Origin: Deltaproteobacteria bacterium | Lineage (GTDB): Bacteria > Myxococcota_A > Polyangia > DRWM01 > JAAZOP01 | Direction of reading: 5' to 3' | DNA: 63,148 nt | Assembly (NCBI GenBank): GCA_016218815.1 | Contig: JACRCX010000052.1 | Coordinates: 1 to 63,148, forward strand | In this document: in pieces, positions 26,268 through 34,571 of the stretch | Layout: each line of letters opens with the position of its first letter | Numbering within the stretch: position 1 is the stretch's first letter | Notes under the pieces: model-generated | Database searches by the model: none | Seen by the model: only the letters and a program-made list of their open reading frames with translations | What the model was told of the DNA's origin: nothing | Translations under genes and position numbers: made by a program

Positions 26268-27638
26268 ATGACGGACGCCTCGCGGACGGGCCGCCGCCTC
26301 GGCCTGGGCACGATCCTCGGCTACGCGGCGGGCTCGCTCAGCACGGGTGCGTTCAGCACGATCCCCGGCCTTCTCCTCCTGTACTATCTGACCGACACGC
26401 TCGGCGTCCCCGCCGGTCTCGCCGGCGCGACGGTGCTCATCCCGAAGTTCTGGGACGTCTTCTGGAATCCCGTCGTGGGCGGCTGGTCGGACCGCACCGA
26501 CACACGCTGGGGCGCGCGCCGGCCGTGGATGCTAGCCGGGGCGCTCGCCCTGCCCGGCTTCTTCGTGGTGATGTTTGCCGCCCCCGCGGCATTGACGGCG
26601 GCGGGTGCCGCCGCGTGGACCGGGCTCGCGTTCCTCGGCTCTGCCGCGTCCTACGCCCTGTTCCAAGTGCCGTACGTGTCGATGCCGGCCGAGATGACCG
26701 ACGACTACCACGAGCGGACGACGGTCACCGCCTACCGCATCGTGGCCCTGACGCTCGGGATCCTCGTCGCGGGGGCCGTTGCCCCGCTGCTCGTCGACGC
26801 CGGCGGCGGCGGGCGCGCCGGCTACCGCACGATGGCGGTGGCGGTCGCGGCATTCATGCTCGCCGGGATGCTCGGCGCGGTCTTCGGCACCGCGCGCGCG
26901 CCGACCGCGTCGAAGCCCGGCGGGGCCGGCTCGTTCTTCGCCGCGCTGCGCGTCGCGCGCGGCAATCCGTGGTTCCTGCCGCTGTGGACGTGCTTCGTCG
27001 TGCAGGCCCTGGCCTCGGCGGCGACGTTGGCGGCGATCCCGTACTTCGCCAAGTACGTTCTCGGCCGTCCGGGAGCGACGACGCCGCTGTTCGTCGCGCT
27101 GGTGGCGCCGGCGATCGTGGTGATGCCGGGGTGGACGTGGCTGGGCCGGCGCACGGGCAAGAAGCGAGCCTACGTCGTGGCCTCGCTGTGCTACGCCGCC
27201 GCGTCGCTGGGCCTGCTCGCGGGCGCCGTGCTGCCGTTCGCCGGTGTGACGGCCCTGGTCGTCCTCGCCGGGATCGGCTACTCGGGAATGCAGGTCTTCC
27301 CGCTGGCGATGCTGCCGGACACCATCGTGGCCGACGAGGCGCGTTCGGGGAGCCGCCGCGCCGGCTTGCTGACGGGCATCTGGACCGCGGGCGAGACGGG
27401 AGCCTTCGCCCTCGGCCCGTCGCTGGTGGGTGGTCTGCTCGGCGCCGCCGGCTTCGTCTCGACGGGGGCGGGGAAGGTGGCGGTGCAGCCCGATTCCGCG
27501 CTGACAGGGATCGTGCTGGCGTGCAGCGCGCTTCCGGCGATCGCGATGCTGCTGTCGCTGTGGCTGCTGCGCCGCTACGAGCTGTCCGAGGCGCGCCTGG
27601 CCGGGATCGTCGGCAAGGCGGAGGGAGGGAACCGATGA
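26268..27638 (+). CDS. GPH-type sugar:cation symporter (MFS)
   Basis: A 456-residue inner-membrane transporter with about twelve membrane helices. The N-terminal half has GTILGYAAGSLSTGAFSTIP and the family motif IPKFWDVFWNPVVGGWSDRT, followed by RWGARRPWML, all typical of the melibiose-carrier (GPH) group of the major facilitator superfamily. The substrate may be a sugar or another organic solute. It lies between a periplasmic amidohydrolase and a PLP lyase in one operon, so it may import the product of the first for use by the second. Its stop overlaps the next start as ATGA. Confidence 0.88.
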   Translation: MTDASRTGRRLGLGTILGYAAGSLSTGAFSTIPGLLLLYYLTDTLGVPAGLAGATVLIPKFWDVFWNPVVGGWSDRTDTRWGARRPWMLAGALALPGFFVVMFAAPAALTAAGAAAWTGLAFLGSAASYALFQVPYVSMPAEMTDDYHERTTVTAYRIVALTLGILVAGAVAPLLVDAGGGGRAGYRTMAVAVAAFMLAGMLGAVFGTARAPTASKPGGAGSFFAALRVARGNPWFLPLWTCFVVQALASAATLAAIPYFAKYVLGRPGATTPLFVALVAPAIVVMPGWTWLGRRTGKKRAYVVASLCYAAASLGLLAGAVLPFAGVTALVVLAGIGYSGMQVFPLAMLPDTIVADEARSGSRRAGLLTGIWTAGETGAFALGPSLVGGLLGAAGFVSTGAGKVAVQPDSALTGIVLACSALPAIAMLLSLWLLRRYELSEARLAGIVGKAEGGNR

Positions 27639-29086
27639 GACTGGAGGAACGCGGCGTGCCCGCGGAAGAGGTCCTGGACGAGCTGCGTCGCCGGCACGAG
27701 GGCGACCTGCCGACGCACGGCGGGCGGACGTGGGCGTACGTCTACGACTCGGGCTGGCCGGGGCTGGACGAGCTGCTGGCGGCGGCGCACCGGACCTTCA
27801 GCGCGGTCAACGGGCTCGACCCGACGGTCTTCCCCAGCATCGTGGCGATGGAGAACGACCTGGTCGGCGCGGCGATCGAGCTGCTCTCCGGGCCGCCCGG
27901 CGCGGTCGGGACGTTCACCTCCGGCGGCACCGAGTCCTGCATGCTCGCGGTCAAGGCGGCGCGGGACGCGCGGCCCGACGTGGTGCGGCCGCGCATGGTG
28001 GTGCCGACGACCGTGCACCCGGCCTTCCTCAAGGGGGCGAAGTACTTCGGTGTCGAGGCCGTCCCCGTGCCGGTCGATCCGTCGACGTGCCGGGCAGACC
28101 CGGCGGCGATGGCCGCGGCGATCGACGAGCGCACGGTGTTGGTCGTCGCTTCGGCCGTGTCGTACGCACACGGCGTGTGCGACCCCGTGCCGGAGATCGG
28201 GGCGGCGGCCGCGGCGCGCGGGGTCTTCTGCCACGTGGACGGCTGCATCGGGGCGTGGCTGCTGGGCTGGTGGCGTAGGCTGGGGCACGCGGTGCGGGAG
28301 TTCGACTTCGCGGTGCCCGGCGTGACGTCGTTGTCGGTGGACCTGCACAAGTACGCGTACGCGGCGAAGGGCGCGTCACTGCTCCTGTTCCGCGAGCCGG
28401 CGTTGCGGCGGGCGTCGTACTTCGCGAGTGCGGGGTGGCCCGGCTACGTGATGATCAACTCGACGATGCAGTCGACGAAGTCGGCCGGGCCGCTGGCCGC
28501 CGCTTGGGCTGCGTTGCGGCATCTCGGCGCGGAGGGGCATCTCGAGCTGGCGCGGCGGACGTACGAGGCGACGCGGGCGTTGTGCGCGGGGGTCGAGGCG
28601 ATTCCGGGCCTCCGGGTGATCGGCCGTCCGGACGCGGCGCTGGTGGCGGTCGCGGCGAGCGACGAGGCGGTCGACGCGTTCGTGGTGGCGGACGAGCTGC
28701 GCGAGCGGGGGTGGTACGTGCAGCCGCAGCTCGCCTTCGGGGCGATGCCGCGCAACCTGCACCTCACGGTGACGGCCGCGAGCCTGCCGCGCGTGGAGCC
28801 GCTGCTGGCCGACCTGCGCGCCTCGGTGGCCACGGCGCGCGTCGCGCCGTCGGCGCGTCCCGATCCGGGCCTGGTCGCGGCGGCGCAGACGATCGACCCC
28901 GACGCGCTCACGCCGGAGGAGTTCGCGCGGCTCTTGGCCTTCGCCGGGCTCGACCCGGCGGCGCTCACCGCGGGCACGCCCGCGCGCATGGCGGGCATCA
29001 ACCACATCCTGGAAGCGGTGAGCCCGCGGCTGCGCGAGCGGCTGCTGATGGAGTTCCTGGGGTTGATCTACACGCCGGGGAGGTAG
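27635..29086 (+). CDS. Sphingosine-1-phosphate-lyase-like PLP decarboxylase-fold enzyme
   Basis: A 483-residue group II PLP enzyme. FTSGGTESCMLAVKAARD, VDGCIGAWLL and the cofactor Lys in LSVDLHKYAYAAKG match sphingosine-phosphate lyase and its bacterial relatives more closely than glutamate or aromatic decarboxylases. The C-terminal 90 residues are an extra helical segment. Such enzymes cleave long-chain base phosphates into an aldehyde and phosphoethanolamine; the actual substrate here is not proven. The ATG overlaps the symporter stop (ATGA) and follows GGAGGGAACCG, so it is the last gene of a three-gene operon. Confidence 0.85.
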   Translation: MRLEERGVPAEEVLDELRRRHEGDLPTHGGRTWAYVYDSGWPGLDELLAAAHRTFSAVNGLDPTVFPSIVAMENDLVGAAIELLSGPPGAVGTFTSGGTESCMLAVKAARDARPDVVRPRMVVPTTVHPAFLKGAKYFGVEAVPVPVDPSTCRADPAAMAAAIDERTVLVVASAVSYAHGVCDPVPEIGAAAAARGVFCHVDGCIGAWLLGWWRRLGHAVREFDFAVPGVTSLSVDLHKYAYAAKGASLLLFREPALRRASYFASAGWPGYVMINSTMQSTKSAGPLAAAWAALRHLGAEGHLELARRTYEATRALCAGVEAIPGLRVIGRPDAALVAVAASDEAVDAFVVADELRERGWYVQPQLAFGAMPRNLHLTVTAASLPRVEPLLADLRASVATARVAPSARPDPGLVAAAQTIDPDALTPEEFARLLAFAGLDPAALTAGTPARMAGINHILEAVSPRLRERLLMEFLGLIYTPGR

Positions 29087-29308
29087 CCAGGGTCGAGGTT
29101 CATTCTGGGTCCTCCACCCACCCCTCTCCCTCGACCCACCGCACGGGCGTGCCCGCGGTCGGATCGACGAGATCGTCGTGCGCCGGCCGGCAGGCTTGCA
29201 CTCCATTCCGCCAAGCTGGCTCCGGCAAGTTCGTCGGCGTCGGGATGCGGGTTCTCGATCGAACGGAGCAGACCCTCGCGGCGCCGCCGAGCGAGTTCGC
29301 GTGTTCGG

Positions 29309-29683
29309 GGGCAGGCACACCTGGGCCTGCTGGACGGCGATGTCCGCAGCAACATCTTCGCCGGCGGTGCAGGAGAGAATGCAGTGTGCGCGCTCCCGTA
29401 CGACGTCGACGATCCGCCGCGCGGTCACAACGACACGTGGACGACCCTGGAACGGCCGTACTGTCGGGAGGAATTCGCGACCTGGCCCGGCAACATCGCG
29501 GCCGACCCGCGGTTCGTGGAACCCGACGCCGACGACTATCGCCTCGGCGCCGACTCCCCTTGCAGCGATGCCGGGATTCCGGACGACGAGTTCCGCGACT
29601 TCGACGGCAGCCGCAACGACATCGGCGCCTTCGGCGGACCGATGGGCGACTGGACGCCGCTGCCCGACGACGGAGGACCGTGA
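29309..29683 (+). pseudogene. C-terminal remnant of a parallel beta-helix protein
   Basis: A reading frame without a convincing start encodes only the C-terminal part of a right-handed beta-helix (choice-of-anchor type) protein: GLLDGDVRSNIFAGGAGENA, then DPRFVEPDADDYRLGADSPC and DFDGSRNDIGAFGG, the usual closing motifs. The preceding 220 bp (29087-29308) contain no coherent N-terminal part in any frame. It is best read as a decayed, 5'-truncated gene. Its stop overlaps the start of the next gene by one base, so some coupling may remain. Confidence 0.6.
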
Positions 29684-31197
29684 TGCCACGGATTGCCTTG
29701 ATGAGGTTGGCGGCGCTGCTCGCGGCGCTGGCGACCGCGGCCTGCGGCAACGCCACGACCGCCGCGGACGCGGATGCGACGGAGCCCGACGACCCGGCGG
29801 GCCGTGACGACGGCACAGGCCCGGATGACGGAACCGGACCGGACGGGTTCTTGGACGTCGAGCCCGACGGCGAGGCGGCCGACAGCATCGCGGAGAGCAC
29901 GGAGGGCCCCATCGACGCGGGCGACGGAGGCGGGGAGGACGCGACCGACCCGGATACCGCCGATGGCGAGACGGTGCCTCTCCCGCCGGTGTGCGGCGAC
30001 GGGACGGTGGGCCCCGGCGAGGAATGCGACGACGGAAACCGCATGAACGACGACGGCTGCGATTGGCTCTGCCGCTTTGGCGACGGCAGTTTCACCTATC
30101 CCGGCCCCGACGGGTCGGTGCCGGCCATCGAGTCCGCGACCGAGGCGATTGCGGTCGGTCCCGCGGCCGGATCGGCCGGAGGTGGATTTCGCGAACCCGT
30201 GCAACTTGCCTGGGGACCGGGCGTGTACGGCATCGCCTACGGAACGGAGTCTCCCGCCTTCGCCGTGAACCTCGTCGTCGTCAACCCCGAGGGCGTCATC
30301 ATCGGCGAGCCTTGGTCCGGACCGGTGCCCTTCGCGATCCCCGACTTCGTGCCGGTCGGGACGGACGCGGGCTTCGCCCTGTTGACGCGGCGGAGCTACG
30401 ACGACGCGACGACCCTCACGCGGTTCGACGCGCTCGCCCTGCCGCTCGGCTCCGACGTTCGGCTGTCGGGGCCTGGCGGCGAGCCGTACCGCGCCGGCAT
30501 TGGCGGCGCCGTCTTCGATCGCGGATCGCTCGTCGTGGCGTACGATATGGCGGGGGGGTGGCTGGTCCACCGCTTCTCCGAGGCCGGGATGTTCGAGCGC
30601 AGCTCGGGGACGATCCGCCCGCCGACATGGGGTCCGACCGCGAACAGCGTCTTCGTCCTGCCCGACGGCTACGCCGTCGGCGACACGAACGCCGTGGCCG
30701 TTCTGGATCGGGAACTCGGACTTCGGCGGTGGACCGGGACGATTCCCAGCTCGCTTGAGATCGAGCCGTTCGATGTGCATGCGCTCGCCTGCTCCGGCGA
30801 TGCCCTCTTCGTGCTCTGGGCTTCGGACTACGTCTGGATCGCGGCCGTCGGAACGGACGGCGAGCTGCGGTACCCCCCGCGGACGGTCGGAGCACCGATC
30901 GGCAGGTACGGCTTCCCGTCCGTCCGCGCGGCCTGGGGGCCGGCGGGTCTGGGAATCGCCTTCTCCACGGGCCCCGCACCGATGCTCGGGCCGAACATCT
31001 TCATCCTGAACACGGACGGTTGGGGCAACATCATCTCGGGTCCGATCCTCGTGTTCACCGAGGAGGAAGGCGTCTCTTCCACCTACAGCTTCGAGCTCGT
31101 CGCGGACGACACCGGGTACGCCGTGGTGGCCTGGGTCCACGATTCGCACACCGTCCACGACACCCTGCGTCTTCGCCGCTTCGTCCCGGCCCCGTAG
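29683..31197 (+). CDS. DUF4215 lipoprotein with a beta-rich C-terminal domain
   Basis: A 504-residue lipoprotein with lipobox ATAAC and an acidic spacer of about 80 residues. One DUF4215-type Cys-rich unit follows (CGDGTVGPGEECDDGNRMND, then DGC and WLCR), as is common in myxobacterial surface proteins. The rest (about residues 140-504) is beta-rich with propeller-like repeated YGIAY/GFALL/GLGIAF strands; I do not recognise a named family. GGAGGACCGTG precedes the ATG. Confidence 0.82.
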   Translation: MPRIALMRLAALLAALATAACGNATTAADADATEPDDPAGRDDGTGPDDGTGPDGFLDVEPDGEAADSIAESTEGPIDAGDGGGEDATDPDTADGETVPLPPVCGDGTVGPGEECDDGNRMNDDGCDWLCRFGDGSFTYPGPDGSVPAIESATEAIAVGPAAGSAGGGFREPVQLAWGPGVYGIAYGTESPAFAVNLVVVNPEGVIIGEPWSGPVPFAIPDFVPVGTDAGFALLTRRSYDDATTLTRFDALALPLGSDVRLSGPGGEPYRAGIGGAVFDRGSLVVAYDMAGGWLVHRFSEAGMFERSSGTIRPPTWGPTANSVFVLPDGYAVGDTNAVAVLDRELGLRRWTGTIPSSLEIEPFDVHALACSGDALFVLWASDYVWIAAVGTDGELRYPPRTVGAPIGRYGFPSVRAAWGPAGLGIAFSTGPAPMLGPNIFILNTDGWGNIISGPILVFTEEEGVSSTYSFELVADDTGYAVVAWVHDSHTVHDTLRLRRFVPAP

Positions 31198-31231
31198 CGC
31201 GCTTTCTCGCCGCACCGTCGTGCCGTGTTCG

Positions 31232-31286
31232 AACCCTCCGGACCAACAACTCGTCCCGGACGACCCACCAACAACCAACAACTCCT
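31232..31286. repeat. ACCAACAACTC short repeats
   Basis: GGACCAACAACTCGTCCCGG is followed by ACGACCCACCAACAACCAAC and AACTCC. The unit CCAACAA occurs three times in the gap between two DUF4215 lipoprotein genes. Confidence 0.4.
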
Positions 31287-31296
31287 CCCCCCCCTC

Positions 31297-31324
31297 TTGC
31301 GCTCGACCCGCCATCAGGTAACCT
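31297..31324 (+). promoter_or_regulatory. Candidate promoter of the multi-DUF4215 lipoprotein
   Basis: TTGCGC at 31297-31302, a 16-bp spacer and TAACCT at 31319-31324. The GTG start at 31369 follows GGGGAGG. Confidence 0.4.
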
Positions 31325-31368
31325 TGCGTCGTGCGTCGTCCGGCCGACCGTCGGCCGGGGAGGTGAGC

Positions 31369-32907
31369 GTGAGGCGGGCCGCCGGAACTTTCCCAGCCGC
31401 ATGCGCCGCGTTGCTCGTCGCAGCGGCCGCCTGCGGCCTCCAGTCCGGCGGCCTCTGGGGCGACGGGGGAGACGCGATCGGGGAATCCGGCGAGGGCGAC
31501 GCGGCGCGTCCGGACGACGGCGGGCCCGACGCGAGTCCGGACGGGGACGCCGTGTCCGACGCGCCGGGGGTCTGCGGCAACGGGACGCGCGAGGGCTCCG
31601 AAGAGTGCGACGACGGCAACTCCGACCAGGGCGACGACTGCCCGAGCGCCTGCCGGGCCGCGTTCTGCGGCGACGGGTTCCTCCATGCCGGGGTCGAGCA
31701 ATGCGATGATGGAGGCGGAAACAGCGACACCGCTCCCGACGCCTGCCGCACGAACTGCCTGCCGTCGCGCTGCGGCGACGGCGTCGTCGACACGAGCGAG
31801 GCGTGCGACGACGGCAACACCATCGACGGCGACGACTGCCGCAACGACTGCCGCCGGCCCGGTTGCGGCAACGGCGTGGTGGAGAGCGGCGAGGAGTGCG
31901 ACGACGGCGACACCGACAACACCGACGCGTGCCTCGCCGGCTGCGTCGCCGCGAGCTGCGGCGACGGCTTCCTGTGGGCCGGCGTCGAGGAGTGCGAGGG
32001 CGTATTCGGACCGTGCTCGACGGCGTGCGCGACGATCGGCCGCCGCGACTGCGTGGACTGCGGGTGGGCCGCGGGGTGCACGCCGCCCGCGGAGGAGTGC
32101 AACGGCACCGACGACGACTGCGACGGGACGACCGACGAGGGTTGCGTCCCGCCGCCGCCCAACGATGTCTGCACCTCCGCCGCGGCGATCAGCCCGGGCA
32201 CGATCCACGGCGACACCACGCGGGCGACCGACACCGCGAGGCCGTCCTGCGCCGGCGCCGGGGGCCGCGACCTGTGGTACGCGTTCACCCTCTCCGAGGG
32301 TGGCATCGTGTACCTCGACACGGCCGACGGCGGCGCTTGGAGCACCGTGCTGGAAGTGCGCAGCGGCTCGTGCCCCGGGACCGCCGTATCCGGAGGGTGC
32401 AACGACGACGCGTGCGGCGGCGTTCGCTCGCAGCTCGTCCTGAGCCTCGAGGCCGGGACCTACACCGTGCTCGTGGACGGCCACGACGCCTCGCACGGCG
32501 GTCCGTTCGACCTGTTCTTCCAGACCGCGTCGTGCCCGGCCCCGCGCATCGCGACCAACGGCGACACGAACGGGAACACCACCGGGCACGGCGACGCCGT
32601 GTCCGGTGCGTGCGGCGGCGGCAGCGCCGACGAGGATGCCTACTTCTTTGCGCTCTGCAGGCCCGCCTCGGTTACCGCGCACACCTGCAGCTCGGTGACG
32701 ACCTTCGACACCGTGCTGTACCTCCGGACGGGCGACTGCTGGGACGGGAGTCCGGAGGTGGCATGCAACGACGACAGCACCTGCGCGGCCGCTGCGCAGT
32801 CGTCCCGCGTCACTGCCACCCTGCCCCACGGGCTCAGTTTCGTCGTGGTTGATGGGTACGGCAGCGCCGCCGGCCCGTACCGCCTCAACGTCTCCGGGCT
32901 GCCGTGA
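31369..32907 (+). CDS. Multi-DUF4215 lipoprotein with MopE-like motif and two PPC-like domains
   Basis: A 512-residue lipoprotein. GTG at 31369 is chosen because GGGGAGG lies five bases upstream and the signal peptide with lipobox AAAAC starts there; another GTG six bases earlier is possible. After an acidic spacer come about five DUF4215-type Cys-rich units (pattern CGxGxxExxEECDDGN), then CNGTDDDCDGTTDEGC, a MopE-like calcium- or metal-binding motif. Two similar beta domains of about 120 residues follow (ATDTARPSCAGAGGRDLWYA..., NGNTTGHGDAVSGACGGGSADE...), resembling bacterial pre-peptidase C-terminal domains. It is probably a structural or adhesive surface protein. Confidence 0.85.
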   Translation: MRRAAGTFPAACAALLVAAAACGLQSGGLWGDGGDAIGESGEGDAARPDDGGPDASPDGDAVSDAPGVCGNGTREGSEECDDGNSDQGDDCPSACRAAFCGDGFLHAGVEQCDDGGGNSDTAPDACRTNCLPSRCGDGVVDTSEACDDGNTIDGDDCRNDCRRPGCGNGVVESGEECDDGDTDNTDACLAGCVAASCGDGFLWAGVEECEGVFGPCSTACATIGRRDCVDCGWAAGCTPPAEECNGTDDDCDGTTDEGCVPPPPNDVCTSAAAISPGTIHGDTTRATDTARPSCAGAGGRDLWYAFTLSEGGIVYLDTADGGAWSTVLEVRSGSCPGTAVSGGCNDDACGGVRSQLVLSLEAGTYTVLVDGHDASHGGPFDLFFQTASCPAPRIATNGDTNGNTTGHGDAVSGACGGGSADEDAYFFALCRPASVTAHTCSSVTTFDTVLYLRTGDCWDGSPEVACNDDSTCAAAAQSSRVTATLPHGLSFVVVDGYGSAAGPYRLNVSGLP

Positions 32908-32968
32908 GGGCAGATCTTCCGGAAGTCTGGTGGGACCTCGTGGTCGTGGTCGTCGTCGCGCCGTCCCC

Positions 32969-32997
32969 TTGACGGGCGTTCGAACCCGGCCTACGGT
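32969..32997 (+). promoter_or_regulatory. Promoter of the Cys-rich lipoprotein
   Basis: TTGACG at 32969-32974 (5 of 6 consensus), a 17-bp spacer and TACGGT at 32992-32997. The ATG at 33032 follows GAGAAGGGAG. Confidence 0.55.
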
Positions 32998-33031
32998 CGA
33001 ACCCGTGCGTCGGACGGAGAAGGGAGCCACC

Positions 33032-33676
33032 ATGAAGCGGATTTGTCTCGTTCTGATCGTGGGAGCGACCGTTGCGGGATCGTTCTGGCTGGCGGCGGCG
33101 GGCTGCGCGGAGGACGAGGGAGCGGTCGTCTGCACGCAGTCGATGTGCCAGATGGGTAGCCCGAACTGCTGCACCGGGGGCCGGGCGGGCACCTGGAACC
33201 TGTCGAGCCGAAGCTGCAACTGTGGCGGGGGCGCGGACGCGGACGCCGGAGCCGATGCGGATGTGGGTGCCGAGGACGGGACGGTCCGCGACGACGGGAC
33301 CGGCACGGAGGACGGGACCGGCACGGAGGACGGAACGGCCCGCGACGACGGCACGACGACCGACACGGGCGGGGGCGGGCCCGGCTCGACCTGCACCTGC
33401 GACACCGACTGCGGCGGCGGCTCGTCCTCGAACCCGCCGATCTGCGTCGGCGGCCTGTGCATGCTGGTTTCCAGCGTCGCCTGCGACGCCGATCCCGGGA
33501 CGACGACCGGGTGCCCGACGGGGCTGCGCTGCTGGCCGAACGGCAGTGGCACGCACATGCTCTGCTGGCCCGACTGCGCCAGCTTCACGTGCGCCGGCGA
33601 CTGCGACGGCGACGGCTCCTGCGTCCCCAGCGCGACGATGAGCTGCGACCCTGCCTGCGGATCGCTCTGCGAATAG
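33032..33676 (+). CDS. Cys-rich lipoprotein with acidic repeat spacer
   Basis: A 214-residue lipoprotein with lipobox AAAGC. A short N-terminal Cys-rich segment (VCTQSMCQMGSPNCCTGG) and a C-terminal one (about residues 115-214, roughly 16 Cys) flank an acidic spacer containing repeated DADAGAD and DDGTGTEDGT units. The Cys density implies several disulfides outside the cytoplasm. I do not recognise a family for either Cys domain. Confidence 0.8.
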   Translation: MKRICLVLIVGATVAGSFWLAAAGCAEDEGAVVCTQSMCQMGSPNCCTGGRAGTWNLSSRSCNCGGGADADAGADADVGAEDGTVRDDGTGTEDGTGTEDGTARDDGTTTDTGGGGPGSTCTCDTDCGGGSSSNPPICVGGLCMLVSSVACDADPGTTTGCPTGLRCWPNGSGTHMLCWPDCASFTCAGDCDGDGSCVPSATMSCDPACGSLCE

Positions 33677-33721
33677 CGGCGGGCGCACTCGCCAACGCTG
33701 CGCGTCGGCTACGTTGCGCCC

Positions 33722-34519
33722 CTACTTGAGATCGTCGGGCAGCCGGTGTCCCTTGCGACGCTTGGCCCGCAGGTAGCGCTCGTTGTGCGGCGAGCGGCCC
33801 GCGACCAGCGGGACCATTTCCGCCACCGACTGCCCGGCGCGCTCCAGGTGCTCGCGCTTCATCGGGTTGTTGGAGAGGAGCCGGATCGGACGCCCGCCCA
33901 GCAGGTGGCGGAGCACGAGCGCCGCGTCGCCGAAGTCCCGGCTGTCCTCGGGCAGCCCCAGCGAGACGTTGGCCTCGTAGGTGTCCTGTCCCGCGTCCTG
34001 CAACAGGTAGGTGATCGCCTTGGCCCACAGGCCGATGCCCCGCCCCTCGTGGCTGGACATGTAGATCACCGCGCCCTGCTGCTCCACCACCAGCTCGAAG
34101 GCCGCCTCGAGCTGCGGCCCGCACTCGCAGCGCATCGAGCCGAAGACGTCCCCGGTCATGCAGCACGAGTGCAGCCGCACGAGCGGCGCCGGTTGCTCGA
34201 GGAAGCCCTCCGTCGCCAGCAGCGAGTTGACCGACATGCTCTGCTGCAACAGCTCGCGGAAACGCTCCTCGCCTCCCCGCGGTACCTCGGTCGCCGCGTC
34301 GAGCACCTTGTCCAGCTCGATGCGCCGCACGAACGGGTACCAGCGCAGCGTCACCTCCCGGTTCCGGTGCCGGTGGGCGAGCGGGATTGGTCCCAGCAGG
34401 CTGAGCACGCGGCCGTCGGGCGCGCCCGGCGGCACGGGCCGGCCCTGGGCGTCGAGCGTGACGAGCCTGCCGCTGTCACGAAGCCACTTCCGGATTCCCT
34501 GATCGACGTAGCTGAACAC
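33722..34519 (-). CDS. ribA: GTP cyclohydrolase II
   Basis: A 265-residue cytoplasmic enzyme opening riboflavin biosynthesis by converting GTP to a diaminopyrimidine, formate and pyrophosphate. The zinc site is seen as VRLHSCCMTGDVFGSMRCEC (about residues 115-134); MSSHEGRGIGLWAKAITYLL and LLSNNPMK are the other conserved blocks. The N-terminal 85 residues are longer than in stand-alone RibA, and no DHBP-synthase domain is fused. The GTG start follows GGGAGGTCGGACC. No FMN riboswitch is seen in the 52-bp gap to the TonB gene. Confidence 0.92.
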   Translation of the reverse strand: MFSYVDQGIRKWLRDSGRLVTLDAQGRPVPPGAPDGRVLSLLGPIPLAHRHRNREVTLRWYPFVRRIELDKVLDAATEVPRGGEERFRELLQQSMSVNSLLATEGFLEQPAPLVRLHSCCMTGDVFGSMRCECGPQLEAAFELVVEQQGAVIYMSSHEGRGIGLWAKAITYLLQDAGQDTYEANVSLGLPEDSRDFGDAALVLRHLLGGRPIRLLSNNPMKREHLERAGQSVAEMVPLVAGRSPHNERYLRAKRRKGHRLPDDLK

Positions 34520-34571
34520 GGTCCGACCTCCCGGGGGCGAGCGTAGCAGAACCCGCGCGGGACGGCGCGCG

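Noticed and set aside
29536..33588. A minus-strand open frame of 1350 codons opposite three lipoprotein genes
   Set aside because: It is antisense to DUF4215 genes with signal peptides and lipoboxes. The apparent Pro/Ser repeats are the reverse complement of acidic spacers.
34520..34571. FMN riboswitch upstream of ribA
   Set aside because: Only 52 bp separate ribA from the neighbouring gene, too short for an FMN aptamer.
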